Assembly (NCBI RefSeq): GCF_008275125.1
Contig: NZ_CP043473.1
Location: forward strand, 744,001-808,000
Direction: 5' to 3'
DNA from: Chromobacterium paludis
GTDB taxonomy: Bacteria > Pseudomonadota > Gammaproteobacteria > Burkholderiales > Chromobacteriaceae
DNA: 64,000 bases
Shown here: positions 31,674 through 40,624 of the stretch, piece after piece
How positions within the stretch are numbered: the first letter of the stretch is position 1
Layout of the letters: each line of letters opens with the position of its first letter
Translations under genes and position numbers: made by a program
The notes under the pieces: generated by a model
Database searches by the model: none
Seen by the model: only the letters and a program-made list of their open reading frames with translations
Told to the model about the DNA's origin: nothing

Positions 31674-33367
31674 GAAGGTTCTCCATTGGCGGGGCAGGGC
31701 ACGCTGAGCGTGACGCGGGTGTAGGACTCGGGCTCGCATTGCACCGACACGCCGTAGTCTTCGCCGTGGCGGGCGCGGATGCGGCGGTCCACCAGCGACA
31801 TGCCCAGTCCGTCGCCGGGGCCGGATGGCGCGTAGAGGCCGGCGTTGTCCTCCACCGTCACCTGCAGCGCGCCGTCGCGGCATCGCGCGCCGATGCGGAT
31901 GCGGCCGCTTTCCAGCAGCTGCGAGGTGCCGTGCTTGATCGCGTTCTCGACGATGGGCTGCAGCGAGAACGCCGGCAGCCGCACCTGGCGCGCGGCCTCG
32001 TCCAGCGCGATCTCCACGTCCAGCCGGCCGGCGAAGCGGGCCTCCTCGATGCGCAGATAGGCGCTGACGTGTTCGATTTCTTCCTCCAGCGTCGCCACTT
32101 CGCTGGAGCGTTTCAGGTTCTTGCGGAAGAAAGTGGACAGGTATTGCACCAGCTGGCGGGCGTGTTCGGGATCGCGCCGGATCACCGCCGACAGCGTGTT
32201 CAGCGCGTTGAACAGAAAGTGCGGATTCACCTGGGCGTGCAGCAGCTTGATCTCGGTTTGCGCCAGCAGCTGCTTTTGTCTGTCGTACTGGCCTTGCAGA
32301 ATCTGGCTGGACAGCAGCCGCGCGATGCCCTGGCCCAGCGTCAGGTTGATGCGGGAAAACAGCTTGTTGCGCGGCTCGTACAGCTTGATGGTGCCGATCA
32401 CGCGTGCGTCCTCGCCGCGCAGCGGAATCACCAGCGAGGACGCCAGCCGGCAGCCGGGGTGGATGGAGCAGCGGTACGGCGTTTCGTTGCCGTCGGCGTA
32501 GACCACCTCGTTGCGCTCGATCGCGCGGTGGGTATGCGGCGAGGTGATGGGCGTGCCGGGCAGGTGGTGGTCCGATCCGATGCCGATGAAGGCCAGCAGC
32601 CGCTCGCGGTCGGTGATGGCCACCGCGCCCACGCCCAGCTCCTCGTACAGGATGCGCGCCACCGTCAGGCTGTTTTCCGGATCGAAGCCCTGGCGCAGCA
32701 CGCCTTCGGCGCGGGCGGCGATCTGCAGCGCCTTGCCGGAGAAGGCGGTGGAGTATTTTTCCGCCAGCACCCGGCGGTCCAGCAGGATGCGCATGAACAT
32801 CGCCGCGCCCAGCGTGTTGGCCACCATCATCGGCAGCGCGATGCTGGCCACCAGCTGCTGCGCCGCGTGGAAGGGGCGCACCAGCGCCAGCAGGATCAGC
32901 ATCTGGCCCACCTCGGCGGCGCAGGCCACCGCCGCCACCGCCAGCGGGTCGAACAGCCGCGCGCGCTGGCCGCGCCGCACCAGCCACAGGTGGACCAGGC
33001 CGCCCAGCAAGCCCTCCATCATCGTCGACACCATGCAGGCGCCGGCGGTGATGCCGCCCAGCGAATAGCGGTGCAGGCCGCCGGTGAAGCCCACCGCCAG
33101 CCCTACCCAGGGGCCGCCCAGCATGCCGCCCAGCACCGCGCCGATGGCGCGGGTATTGGCGATGGAGTCCTGGATGTGGAGCCCGAAATAGGTGCCCATG
33201 ATGCAAAACATCGAGAACACCAGGTAGCAGACCAGCTTGTGCGGCAGCTGCAGCGTGACCTGGGTCAGCGGGATGAATAGCGGCGTCTTGGACAGCAGAT
33301 AGGCGATCACCAGATAGACGCACATCTGTTGCAACAGCGACAGCACCAGGGTCAGTTCGACAAGCAT
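31667..33367 (-). CDS. LytS-family sensor histidine kinase (BtsS/YehU-like)
   Basis: This 566-residue kinase, close to the length of E. coli BtsS, begins with a 5TM-LYT membrane sensor (about residues 1-190, with [20 protein letters not shown]). A GAF-type domain follows (about 230-345, [19 protein letters not shown] and [18 protein letters not shown]). The His_kinase domain has the phospho-acceptor in [20 protein letters not shown], and the ATPase carries [10 protein letters not shown] and GDGLGMSLV. In E. coli BtsS is a high-affinity pyruvate sensor. That ligand is inferred here from family and neighbours, not shown. Confidence 0.92.
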   Translation of the reverse strand: MLVELTLVLSLLQQMCVYLVIAYLLSKTPLFIPLTQVTLQLPHKLVCYLVFSMFCIMGTYFGLHIQDSIANTRAIGAVLGGMLGGPWVGLAVGFTGGLHRYSLGGITAGACMVSTMMEGLLGGLVHLWLVRRGQRARLFDPLAVAAVACAAEVGQMLILLALVRPFHAAQQLVASIALPMMVANTLGAAMFMRILLDRRVLAEKYSTAFSGKALQIAARAEGVLRQGFDPENSLTVARILYEELGVGAVAITDRERLLAFIGIGSDHHLPGTPITSPHTHRAIERNEVVYADGNETPYRCSIHPGCRLASSLVIPLRGEDARVIGTIKLYEPRNKLFSRINLTLGQGIARLLSSQILQGQYDRQKQLLAQTEIKLLHAQVNPHFLFNALNTLSAVIRRDPEHARQLVQYLSTFFRKNLKRSSEVATLEEEIEHVSAYLRIEEARFAGRLDVEIALDEAARQVRLPAFSLQPIVENAIKHGTSQLLESGRIRIGARCRDGALQVTVEDNAGLYAPSGPGDGLGMSLVDRRIRARHGEDYGVSVQCEPESYTRVTLSVPCPANGEPSC

Positions 33368-33575
33368 GGGCGGGGGGCTTGGTTAGGATGCGAACAGTTT
33401 AGCGGGCGCCTGCTCGCGGCAACCTTGTCCTGGCGCAAGAGTGGACGGTTGCGTCCGGCGCGACGCGGCGATTCCCGTCATGCGCGGGCCTGAGGCCGCC
33501 GCCCCGCGGCGTCGCCGGGCGGCCGGCTTTCCGGTATCCTTGCGGTTTCGTTGTTTTCAGCTGCGTTGAACCGAT

Positions 33576-34946
33576 ATGCACATCCACATCCTGGGTATTT
33601 GCGGTACCTTCATGGGCGGCATCGCCGCCATCGCCAAACAGGCCGGCCACAAGGTGACCGGCTGCGACGCCAACGTCTATCCGCCGATGAGCACCCAGCT
33701 GGAGGCGATGGGCATCGCGCTGACCCAGGGCTTCGGCGCGGAGCAGACGGCGCTGAATCCGGACGTGTACGTGATCGGCAACGTGGTGACGCGCGGCAAG
33801 CCCTTGATGGAGGAAATCCTCAACCGCGGCCTGCCGTATATTTCCGGCCCGCAGTGGCTGGCGGAGAACGTGCTGCGCGATAAATGGGTGCTGGCGGTGG
33901 CCGGGACCCACGGCAAGACCACCACCAGCTCGATGTTGGCGTGGATACTGGAAGACGCCGGCCTGGCGCCGGGCTTTTTGATCGGCGGCATTCCAGAGAA
34001 TTTCGGCGTGTCGGCGCGGCTGCCGGGCAAACCGGCGCTGGACCCGGCCAGCGACAGCCCCTTCTTCGTGATCGAGGCCGACGAATACGACACCGCCTTC
34101 TTCGACAAGCGCTCCAAATTCGTCCACTACCGGCCGCGCACCGCCATTCTCAATAATCTGGAATTCGACCACGCCGACATCTTCGCCGACCTGGCCGCCA
34201 TCGAAACCCAGTTCCATCATCTGGTGCGCACCATTCCCGGCAACGGCCGCATCGTCAGCAACGGCCGCGAAGCCAATCTGGACCGCGTGCTGGCGCGCGG
34301 CTGCTGGACGCCGGTGGAGCGTTTCGGCGCGGACGCGGGCTGGCAGCTGGGCGCGCTGCACGAGGACGGCGGCTTCGACGTGTTGCTGGAAGGCAAGCCG
34401 CAAGGCACCGTGCACTGGAGCCTGATGGGCGAGCACAACCGGCTGAACGCCGTGGCCGCCATCGCCGCCGCCCGCCACGCCGGCGTGGCGGTGAAGGATG
34501 CGATAGACGCGCTGTCCCGCTTCGCCAACGTCAAGCGCCGCATGGAAGTGAAGGGCGTGGCGAACGGCGTCACCGTCTACGACGACTTCGCCCACCACCC
34601 GACGGCCATCGCCACTACCCTGGAGGGCCTGCGCCGCAAAGTGGGATCGGCGCGCATCCTGGCGGTGCTGGAGCCGCGCTCCAACACCATGAAGCTGGGC
34701 ACCATGAAGGACGCGCTGCCCGGCTCGCTGGCATTGGCCGACCAGGTGTTCTGCTCGGCTGCCGGTCTCAACTGGAACCCGGCCGAGGCGCTGGAACCCA
34801 TGGGCGGCAAGGCGCAAACCTTCACGGACTTTGACGCGCTGGTCGACGCCATCGCGGCCGAAGCCCGGCCGGGCGACCATGTGCTGGTGATGAGCAACGG
34901 CGGCTTCAACGGCATCCATCAGAAGCTGCTGGACCGGCTGGCTTGA
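33576..34946 (+). CDS. mpl: UDP-N-acetylmuramate:L-alanyl-gamma-D-glutamyl-meso-diaminopimelate ligase
   Basis: This 456-residue Mur-ligase family enzyme recycles the murein tripeptide by attaching it to UDP-MurNAc. The N-terminal Rossmann motif is HILGICGTFMGGIAAIAKQ. The ATP loop is VAGTHGKTTTSSMLAWILE near residue 108. Mur signatures include FFVIEADEYDTAFFDKRSKF near 165, and GEHNRLNAVAAIAAARHAG, then YDDFAHHPTAI. The MurC alternative is disfavoured by the ligand region SPFFVIEADEYDTAF and the GTFMGG start, which are Mpl-type. It stands alone rather than in a mur cluster, as usual for mpl. Confidence 0.95.
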   Translation: MHIHILGICGTFMGGIAAIAKQAGHKVTGCDANVYPPMSTQLEAMGIALTQGFGAEQTALNPDVYVIGNVVTRGKPLMEEILNRGLPYISGPQWLAENVLRDKWVLAVAGTHGKTTTSSMLAWILEDAGLAPGFLIGGIPENFGVSARLPGKPALDPASDSPFFVIEADEYDTAFFDKRSKFVHYRPRTAILNNLEFDHADIFADLAAIETQFHHLVRTIPGNGRIVSNGREANLDRVLARGCWTPVERFGADAGWQLGALHEDGGFDVLLEGKPQGTVHWSLMGEHNRLNAVAAIAAARHAGVAVKDAIDALSRFANVKRRMEVKGVANGVTVYDDFAHHPTAIATTLEGLRRKVGSARILAVLEPRSNTMKLGTMKDALPGSLALADQVFCSAAGLNWNPAEALEPMGGKAQTFTDFDALVDAIAAEARPGDHVLVMSNGGFNGIHQKLLDRLA

Positions 34947-35077
34947 TGGGAGAGTCCGCGCCGCCGGCGCCGCTGCCTGGTGATGGCGGCAGACTGGCAG
35001 GCGGGTGCCACCTGTTGGACCGCCCAGGCAAGCTGGCGCAGCTGCACGCCTATCTCGATGCCGGATTGGGCGCCTAG
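34946..35077 (+). CDS. Possible 43-residue protein overlapping the mpl stop
   Basis: An ATG overlaps the mpl stop codon (TTGATGG) and opens a 43-codon frame rich in Gly, Ala and Pro, ending HLLDRPGKLAQLHAYLDAGLGA. The overlap is the type seen in coupled genes, and the frame ends before a terminator, but the sequence resembles nothing I know. It could be a chance frame. Confidence 0.25.
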   Translation: MGESAPPAPLPGDGGRLAGGCHLLDRPGKLAQLHAYLDAGLGA

Positions 35078-35127
35078 TCCAAGCTGCCGTAGGCGGTCAT
35101 GTCGCGCTGCGCCTGGCGCCAAACACC

Positions 35128-35155
35128 AACGCCGATGGCTCTCATCGGCGTTTTG
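35128..35155 (+). terminator. Terminator downstream of mpl
   Basis: A perfect 10-bp stem (AACGCCGATG / CATCGGCGTT) with loop GCTCT is followed by further T residues. It lies between convergent genes. Confidence 0.85.
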
Positions 35156-35179
35156 CATGCGTCGGGCCGCGCGCTGGCG

Positions 35180-36115
35180 TCAGGGCAGCCGGACCACGTA
35201 GTTGGCGCCGCCTTCGCGCGCCTTGAATAGCGCGATTTCCAGCCGCTCCAGCATGGCCTTGGGGCCGGTCTCGTCTGGGCGCAGGGTGCTGAGGCCGACG
35301 CAGGCTTCGGCCTGGTGCTCGCTTCCCTGATAGAGAAAAGTCAGTTGGCGCAGCGAAGTGATCAGCCGGCGGGCCAGTTCGCTGGCGCCGGCCATGTCGG
35401 TGCTGGGCAGCAAGATGAGGAAGGCGTTGTCGCCGCGACGCGCCACCAGGTCGCTGTCGCGTATGCTTTGCTGACATAGGCTGGCGGACAGGCGCAGCAG
35501 GTGGTTGTAGGCAGAGCCGTCGTCTTCCTTGGGCACCATGTCCGGCGCGTTGACCAGGGTCAGCGCCAGGATGGACAGCGCGCCGCCGTAGCGCAGCACG
35601 CGCCCGGTTTCGGCGTGGGCTGCGGACATCAGCCGGTGCATGCCGGCCACGCCGGTCAGCCTGTCCTCGTCTTCGTTCTGGCTGCCTTCTTCTTTCAGCG
35701 TTTTGACGATGTTCAGCGAGCGCTGCACCAGTTGCCGTTCGAAATCCAGCAGCTGGCCCATCACCTTGGCCTCGGTGCGGTCGGAGAAGCTGAACACCAG
35801 CATGGGGTCGTCGTTCAGCTTGACTCGCCGCACCGACAGCTGCACGTCGAAATGACGGCCGTTGACGGTGCGCAGCTGCATGCCGCGGTTGTAGATCATG
35901 CTGTGTGTGGCCAGGTCCTGGCGAATGGCGGCGGCGTCGGCCTCGTGGGGCAGGAAGTCGTACATCGAGCGGTCCATCAGCTCGTCGTGCGGGCACGCCA
36001 GCAGGATGCTGGCCAGCTGGTTGGCGGACATGATGCGGCCATCGTCCGGACTGGACAACACCAGGCAGCCCTGCACCGTGTCTATCAAGGGCTGCAATGT
36101 CTGCAAAGCGGTCAT
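35180..36115 (-). CDS. PAS-GGDEF protein with degenerate GGDEF motif
   Basis: This 311-residue cytosolic protein has an N-terminal PAS domain (about residues 5-125, with GCLVLSSPDDGRIMSANQ and LVFSFSDRTEAKVMG) and a C-terminal GGDEF-like domain (about 150-311). The expected GGDEF signature is replaced by RRGDNAFLILLP, so the cyclase active site has lost its first two glycines' pattern and the acidic pair; the DRLTGVAGMHRLM entrance motif remains partly. It probably cannot make c-di-GMP efficiently and may instead bind a nucleotide or act through protein contacts. The ATG with GGGGGTGAC upstream is preferred over one ten codons earlier. Confidence 0.8.
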   Translation of the reverse strand: MTALQTLQPLIDTVQGCLVLSSPDDGRIMSANQLASILLACPHDELMDRSMYDFLPHEADAAAIRQDLATHSMIYNRGMQLRTVNGRHFDVQLSVRRVKLNDDPMLVFSFSDRTEAKVMGQLLDFERQLVQRSLNIVKTLKEEGSQNEDEDRLTGVAGMHRLMSAAHAETGRVLRYGGALSILALTLVNAPDMVPKEDDGSAYNHLLRLSASLCQQSIRDSDLVARRGDNAFLILLPSTDMAGASELARRLITSLRQLTFLYQGSEHQAEACVGLSTLRPDETGPKAMLERLEIALFKAREGGANYVVRLP

Positions 36116-36612
36116 GACAGTCACCCCCGTCGCTGACAAAGACACTTGTCGCAGCGGCGCACCGGGCGCTGCCGTCGCGCACTACGTTCTTCTACTTAGT
36201 GTATTCCCTGGTCGGGATGATTTCACTGGCCAATGCGCTGTTGCCGCGCTCAAGGGCATGCTGCGTGGGTAATCTGCGGAGCCGGAATTTAAACAGTAGC
36301 TAGCATTCGCAATCATTGTTACATTTTGTATCCTGGATCCCTTGCGAGGACCGCTTCGCGCCACCACCCCCGGCGCGGCGGTTGCGCCGCCCACCCGGCG
36401 GCTCCCTCTGCCAGAGCCGCGTGGTTGCTCCCCGGCTGACGGCTTCATCAGCCGCTGCCGGCGCGGCGAGTGTCCATCCCCTTTGCGGCAGCTGCTGGCC
36501 GCCGTGAAGCCCCTGCCGTTTGCCTGGCGCGGACGGCTGCCGCGTTTGCGCAGTACCGGGCCGGCGCGGCCTTGCACCTTCAACAAGATCAATACGACAA
36601 AGAAGACTAGCT
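36116..36612. other. Long GC-rich leader between the PAS-GGDEF and transporter genes
   Basis: About 500 bp without a convincing gene. An AT-rich patch near 36285-36335 (TTTAAACAGTAGCTAGC, TTGTTACATTTTGTATCC) probably holds promoters. The remaining 270 bp to the transporter start are GC-rich and contain several possible stems, for example GGCGCGGCGG/CCGCC and GACGGCTTCATCAGCCG around 36370-36460. I could not match it to a known riboswitch, including the glycine type. Confidence 0.4.
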
Positions 36613-37932
36613 ATGACTCGATCTCAATGGGGCTCCCGCCTCGGTTTCATCCTGGCCGCGGCCGGCTCGGCCATCGGGCTGGGCGCCATCTGGAAGTTCC
36701 CTTATGTGGCCGCCACCAATGGCGGCGGCGCGTTTCTATTCGTCTACCTGGGCATCTGCCTGACCCTGGGTCTGGCGCTGATGCTGTCGGAAATGGCCTT
36801 GGGACGGGCCGCCAACGCCGGCGCGGTGGGCGCTTTCCGCAAGCTGGCCGGCGGCTTCTGGCCCATCATCGGCTATATGGGCGTGCTGGTGTGTTTCTTG
36901 ATTCTGTCCTTTTACAGCGTGGTGGGCGGCTGGACCATCGCCTACATCGGCAAGTCGCTGGACGGCAGCATACTCACCTCGGACGCAAAGGCGCTGGGCG
37001 CCATCTTCGGCGGCTTCATCAGCCATCCGTCCCTGCCGCTGCTGTACCACGGCGTGTTTGCCTTGCTGACGCTGGCCGTGGTGGCGGGCGGCGTGCAAAA
37101 AGGCATTGAGGCCTTGTCCAAATTCCTGATGCCGGCCTTGTTCGCGCTGATGCTGCTGTTGATCGCGCGCGGGCTGACCCTGCCGGGCGCGCTGGACGGC
37201 CTGGCTTATTTCGTGGCGCCGGACTTTTCCAAGCTCAGCGGCGCCATGCTGATGGACGCGCTGGGTCTGGCCTTCTTTTCCTTGTCCTTGGGCCTGGGCA
37301 TCATGATCACTTACGGTTCTTATGTTGGCCGTGACTCCAATCTGGTCGGCTCGGCCTTGTGGGTGATCGTACTGACGGTGGCCACCTGCTTCCTGGCCGG
37401 TCTGATGGTGCTGCCGGCGGTGTTCGCCTTCGGTTTCGACCCGTCCGCCGGCCCCGGCCTCACCTTCATCACCATGCCGGCGGTGTTCGCTCACCTGCCG
37501 CTGGGCCAGCTGTTTGCCGTGATGTTCTTCTGCCTGCTGCTGTTGGCCGCGCTGACGTCTTCGGTTTCGCTGCTGGAGGTGGTGACCAGCTTCGCCATCG
37601 ACGAGCTGGGCCTGTCGCGCCGCACGGCCGCCTGCGGCATGGCGGCCGCCACATTCCTGCTGGGGATTCCGGCCTCGCTGTCTCTGGGCGTGTGGGGCGA
37701 TTTTCAGCTGTTCGGCATGAACTTCTTTGATTTGCTGGACTTCGTCACCTCCAAGCTGCTGATGCCGCTGGGCGAACTGCTGCTGGCGTTGTTCGTGGGC
37801 TGGAAGGCCTGGCCGGCGGTGCGCGATGAGCTGGCCGCGGTCTGCCCGCCGCGCGCGATGACGGCGCTGCGCGGCTTCTGCATGGCGCTGGCGCCGGCCT
37901 TGATAGGCTGGATTCTGGTAGGCGGCTTCTAA
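36613..37932 (+). CDS. Neurotransmitter:sodium symporter (NSS) family transporter
   Basis: This 439-residue inner-membrane transporter has about 11-12 spans. The NSS sodium/substrate signature is at the N terminus (SRLGFILAAAGSAIGLGA, then IWKFPYVAATNGGGAF). GIMITYGSYVGRD near residue 235 forms part of the second sodium site, and SSVSLLEVVTSF lies in TM8. Bacterial members such as LeuT, TnaT and MhsT import amino acids with sodium, but the amino acid cannot be predicted. The ATG immediately before the conserved TRSQWGSRLGF is the clear start. It has a long upstream leader that may regulate it. Confidence 0.92.
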   Translation: MTRSQWGSRLGFILAAAGSAIGLGAIWKFPYVAATNGGGAFLFVYLGICLTLGLALMLSEMALGRAANAGAVGAFRKLAGGFWPIIGYMGVLVCFLILSFYSVVGGWTIAYIGKSLDGSILTSDAKALGAIFGGFISHPSLPLLYHGVFALLTLAVVAGGVQKGIEALSKFLMPALFALMLLLIARGLTLPGALDGLAYFVAPDFSKLSGAMLMDALGLAFFSLSLGLGIMITYGSYVGRDSNLVGSALWVIVLTVATCFLAGLMVLPAVFAFGFDPSAGPGLTFITMPAVFAHLPLGQLFAVMFFCLLLLAALTSSVSLLEVVTSFAIDELGLSRRTAACGMAAATFLLGIPASLSLGVWGDFQLFGMNFFDLLDFVTSKLLMPLGELLLALFVGWKAWPAVRDELAAVCPPRAMTALRGFCMALAPALIGWILVGGF

Positions 37933-38014
37933 GGGCGCGCCGGATGGACCAGACGGGAGGCAGCAGCCTCCCGTTTTGCTATCGTGAAAGCTGGCCGATG
38001 CGCCGGGAGAGGGC

Positions 38015-38716
38015 ATGACACGAATGGGGGCGTTGCTGCTGGGCATGCTGGCGCTGCCTTGCTCGGCGCAGGCGTTGCGCATGCTGCTGGTGCCGGTGCC
38101 CGGCGTCATGGAGCCGGCGCCGGGCGACGAGGGGTCGAAAGGCGACGCCATCGCGCTGATGCGCGAAATATCGCGCCGCGCCGGCATCCCATTCCATTTC
38201 GAGTTCTACCCTCAGGCGCGCGCCATGCTGATGGTGCAGGAGGAGGCAGACACCTGCATGCCCGTCGCGCAGCTGCCGGACTTGCGTCCCATGTTCAAGT
38301 GGAGCCAATCCATCCTGCCCATCCAGATTGTGCTGGTGGCCCGGCATGACGATGACCGGCATTGGCAGGACCTGGCGCAGGCCCGGAAACTGCGAGTGGG
38401 CGCCATGCGCGGCAGCATGGTGGCATTCAGAATGAAGCAACTGGGTTTTGCGCTGGATGAAAGCACCGATTACCCGACCGGACTGCGCAAGCTGCAGCTG
38501 GGACGGCTGGACCTGTTGGCCATGCTGGACGTCGGCCTGGAGTCGGCGGTCGAGCGGCTGGCGCTGCCCAAGCCGCGGGTGGCCCTGGTGGTGGAACGCA
38601 GCGACGTCGCCTTCGCCTGCAACCGGCAGACTGAGGACGACATCCTGGCCAGGCTCAACTTGGCTATCGACGCCATGCAGCAGGACGGCAGCTTCCAGAA
38701 ATTCCCGCTGCGTTGA
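38015..38716 (+). CDS. Periplasmic solute-binding-like protein (SBP_bac_3 type)
   Basis: This 233-residue protein has a signal peptide (MGALLLGMLALPCSAQA). The mature fold resembles type II periplasmic amino-acid-binding proteins: GDAIALMREISRRAGIPFHF, the mid-domain RKLRVGAMRGSMVAFRMKQ and a C-terminal SDVAFACNRQTEDDILARL. No ABC permease or ATPase genes adjoin it. Orphan proteins of this kind in Chromobacterium-like genomes may act in sensing rather than import. The ligand is unknown. Confidence 0.75.
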   Translation: MTRMGALLLGMLALPCSAQALRMLLVPVPGVMEPAPGDEGSKGDAIALMREISRRAGIPFHFEFYPQARAMLMVQEEADTCMPVAQLPDLRPMFKWSQSILPIQIVLVARHDDDRHWQDLAQARKLRVGAMRGSMVAFRMKQLGFALDESTDYPTGLRKLQLGRLDLLAMLDVGLESAVERLALPKPRVALVVERSDVAFACNRQTEDDILARLNLAIDAMQQDGSFQKFPLR

Positions 38717-38776
38717 CGGCGGGCATGCCCTGAGCCCGCGCTCTGGGCTACACTCTGGTTTTTGCCTGTTTGCGAG

Positions 38777-40021
38777 ATGCCGTTGAAAGCCCGTCTGACC
38801 CTGTTGGCCGGCAGTCTGCTGCTTGCCGCCTGCGCCACGCCGCCCCAAGCCCCCATTGCTTCCGCTCCCGTCGCCGCGCCCGTCGAGCCGGCCTCGGCCC
38901 CCGCCGCGGAAACGCCGCCCGCGCCGCCGGCCTCCGCGCCGGTAGCCGCGCCCATTCCGCCGCGTCCGGTGGCCAAGCCAGTGCAGCCGCCGGCCGTGAT
39001 CGCCGAGAGCGAGGGCAGGGCGCTGCTGGAGCGTCTGTTGCCGCCAGGCATCCCGGACCGCAAGGGTTGGCGCGACAACATCATGGGCGCGTTCAGCCAT
39101 CTGAAGATTCCGTACACGCCGCAGTATTTCTGCGCCGTGCTGGCGGTGGCGGAGCAGGAGTCTGGCTTCAGCCCGGACCCGGTGGTGCCTAATCTGTCCA
39201 AGATCGTCTGGGGCGAGATCGAGCAGCGCCGCCAAAAGTATCTGATTCCGCAATTCGTGGTGGACGCGGCGATGAGCAAGAAATCGCCCGACGGCCGCAC
39301 CTTCAAGCAACGCGTGGACGCCCTGCGCACCAAGCGCGAGATGAACGCGCTGTACGAGGACATGGTGCGCGAGCTGCCGTTCGGCCAGACCATCTTCGAG
39401 CACAAGAACCCGATACGCGACGGCGGGCCGATGCAGGTCAGCGTGGCTTTCGCCGAGACCCACGTCCGCGCTTGGCCATACCCGTATAGCTACACCAATC
39501 TGCGCGACGAGGTGTTCACCCTGCGCGGCAGCGTTTATTTCGGCACCGCCATCCTGCTGCAATATCCGGCGCCGTACCACGACATGGTGTACCGCTTCGC
39601 CGACTTCAACGCCGGCCGCTACGCCAGCCGCAACGCGGCCTTCCAGCTGGCGGTGTCGCGCCTGTCCGGCCGCAAGCTGGCGCTGGATGGCGACATCATG
39701 CTGTACAACAACAAGATGAACCGCGACCTGTCCGGCGAAGTCAGCGACACCCAGCGCGCGCTGCAGTCCATCGGCGGCCGCCTGGGCATGAGCGACGCCG
39801 AGATGCTGCGCGACCTGAAGCTGGAAAAGCTGTCCGGCTTCGCTCAAACGCCGCTGTATCAAAAGGTATACGCGCTGGCCGGACCCAAGGCGCCGCGCGA
39901 GATCATTCCGCAGATCGTGCTGGTCAGCCCCAAGTTCACCCACAAGCTCACCACGGAGTGGTTCGCCCGCCGGGTGGATGGCCGCTACCAGCGTTGCCTG
40001 GCGCGCGGCGGGGCCAACTAG
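38777..40021 (+). CDS. DUF1615-type lipoprotein
   Basis: This 414-residue lipoprotein (lipobox LAAC, about Cys19) has an alanine/proline-rich linker of about 60 residues, then a large conserved domain. Blocks such as YFCAVLAVAEQESGFSPDP, NPIRDGGPMQVSVAFAE, and YRFADFNAGRYASRNAAFQ resemble the DUF1615 family, and the first has the ES-GF look of a lysozyme-like transglycosylase motif. A muralytic role is therefore plausible but unproven. The ATG at the signal peptide (MPLKARLTLL) is chosen over an upstream TTG. Confidence 0.75.
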   Translation: MPLKARLTLLAGSLLLAACATPPQAPIASAPVAAPVEPASAPAAETPPAPPASAPVAAPIPPRPVAKPVQPPAVIAESEGRALLERLLPPGIPDRKGWRDNIMGAFSHLKIPYTPQYFCAVLAVAEQESGFSPDPVVPNLSKIVWGEIEQRRQKYLIPQFVVDAAMSKKSPDGRTFKQRVDALRTKREMNALYEDMVRELPFGQTIFEHKNPIRDGGPMQVSVAFAETHVRAWPYPYSYTNLRDEVFTLRGSVYFGTAILLQYPAPYHDMVYRFADFNAGRYASRNAAFQLAVSRLSGRKLALDGDIMLYNNKMNRDLSGEVSDTQRALQSIGGRLGMSDAEMLRDLKLEKLSGFAQTPLYQKVYALAGPKAPREIIPQIVLVSPKFTHKLTTEWFARRVDGRYQRCLARGGAN

Positions 40022-40161
40022 CGCGTCTTGCCTCCCGCTCCCTGCCTTCTATAGTGATGGCAGCGGCGCCGCGGCGGGTTTCCCGCGCGGCGCCGTTTTT
40101 CATTCGGACGGCGGCTGGCATCGGCTTGCCGTCCCGCGTTTTTCGGAACGGGAGGCAAGGC

Positions 40162-40614
40162 ATGAAGGTTTCCATCAACGGCAAGCCCGTGGCGCTGAAC
40201 TCCAGCCCGGACACGCCCATCTTGTGGGCGCTGCGCGACGAGCTGGGCCTGACCGGCACCAAGTTCGGCTGCGGCGCGGCATTGTGCGGCGTCTGTACCG
40301 TGCTGAAGAACGGCCAGCCGATACGCGCCTGCGTGACGCCGATTTCCACGCTGGCGGCGGACGACGCCATCACCACGGTGGAAGGCAATGACGACAAGGT
40401 GGGACGCGCGGTCAAACAGGCCTGGCAGGCGCTGGACGTGGTGCAGTGCGGCTACTGCCAGAGCGGGCAGGTGCTGGCGGCCACGGCCCTGCTCAGCGCC
40501 AACCCGCATCCCTCAGACCAGGACATAGACCAGGCCATGAGCGGCAATCTGTGCCGCTGCGGCACCTATGTGCGCATCCGCGCGGCCATCCACGCCGCGG
40601 CCAAGCTGCTCTAG
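40162..40614 (+). CDS. (2Fe-2S)-binding subunit of molybdenum hydroxylase (IorA-like)
   Basis: This 150-residue electron-transfer subunit carries two [2Fe-2S] clusters. The plant-ferredoxin-type cluster is bound by FGCGAALCGVCTVL (about residues 38-51) and a cysteine in IRACVTP. The second cluster is bound by CGYCQSGQV and NLCRCGTYVRIR near the C terminus. It is complete and closely matches small subunits of isoquinoline 1-oxidoreductase and related aldehyde oxidoreductases. The strong GGGAGG ribosome binding site fixes the start. It begins a four-gene operon with the Mo subunit, XdhC and a MocA-like protein. Confidence 0.93.
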   Translation: MKVSINGKPVALNSSPDTPILWALRDELGLTGTKFGCGAALCGVCTVLKNGQPIRACVTPISTLAADDAITTVEGNDDKVGRAVKQAWQALDVVQCGYCQSGQVLAATALLSANPHPSDQDIDQAMSGNLCRCGTYVRIRAAIHAAAKLL

Positions 40615-40624
40615 GAGACCGGCC

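Noticed and set aside
36340..36612. Glycine or TPP riboswitch before the NSS transporter
   Set aside because: None of the conserved core sequences of these riboswitches could be found by eye.
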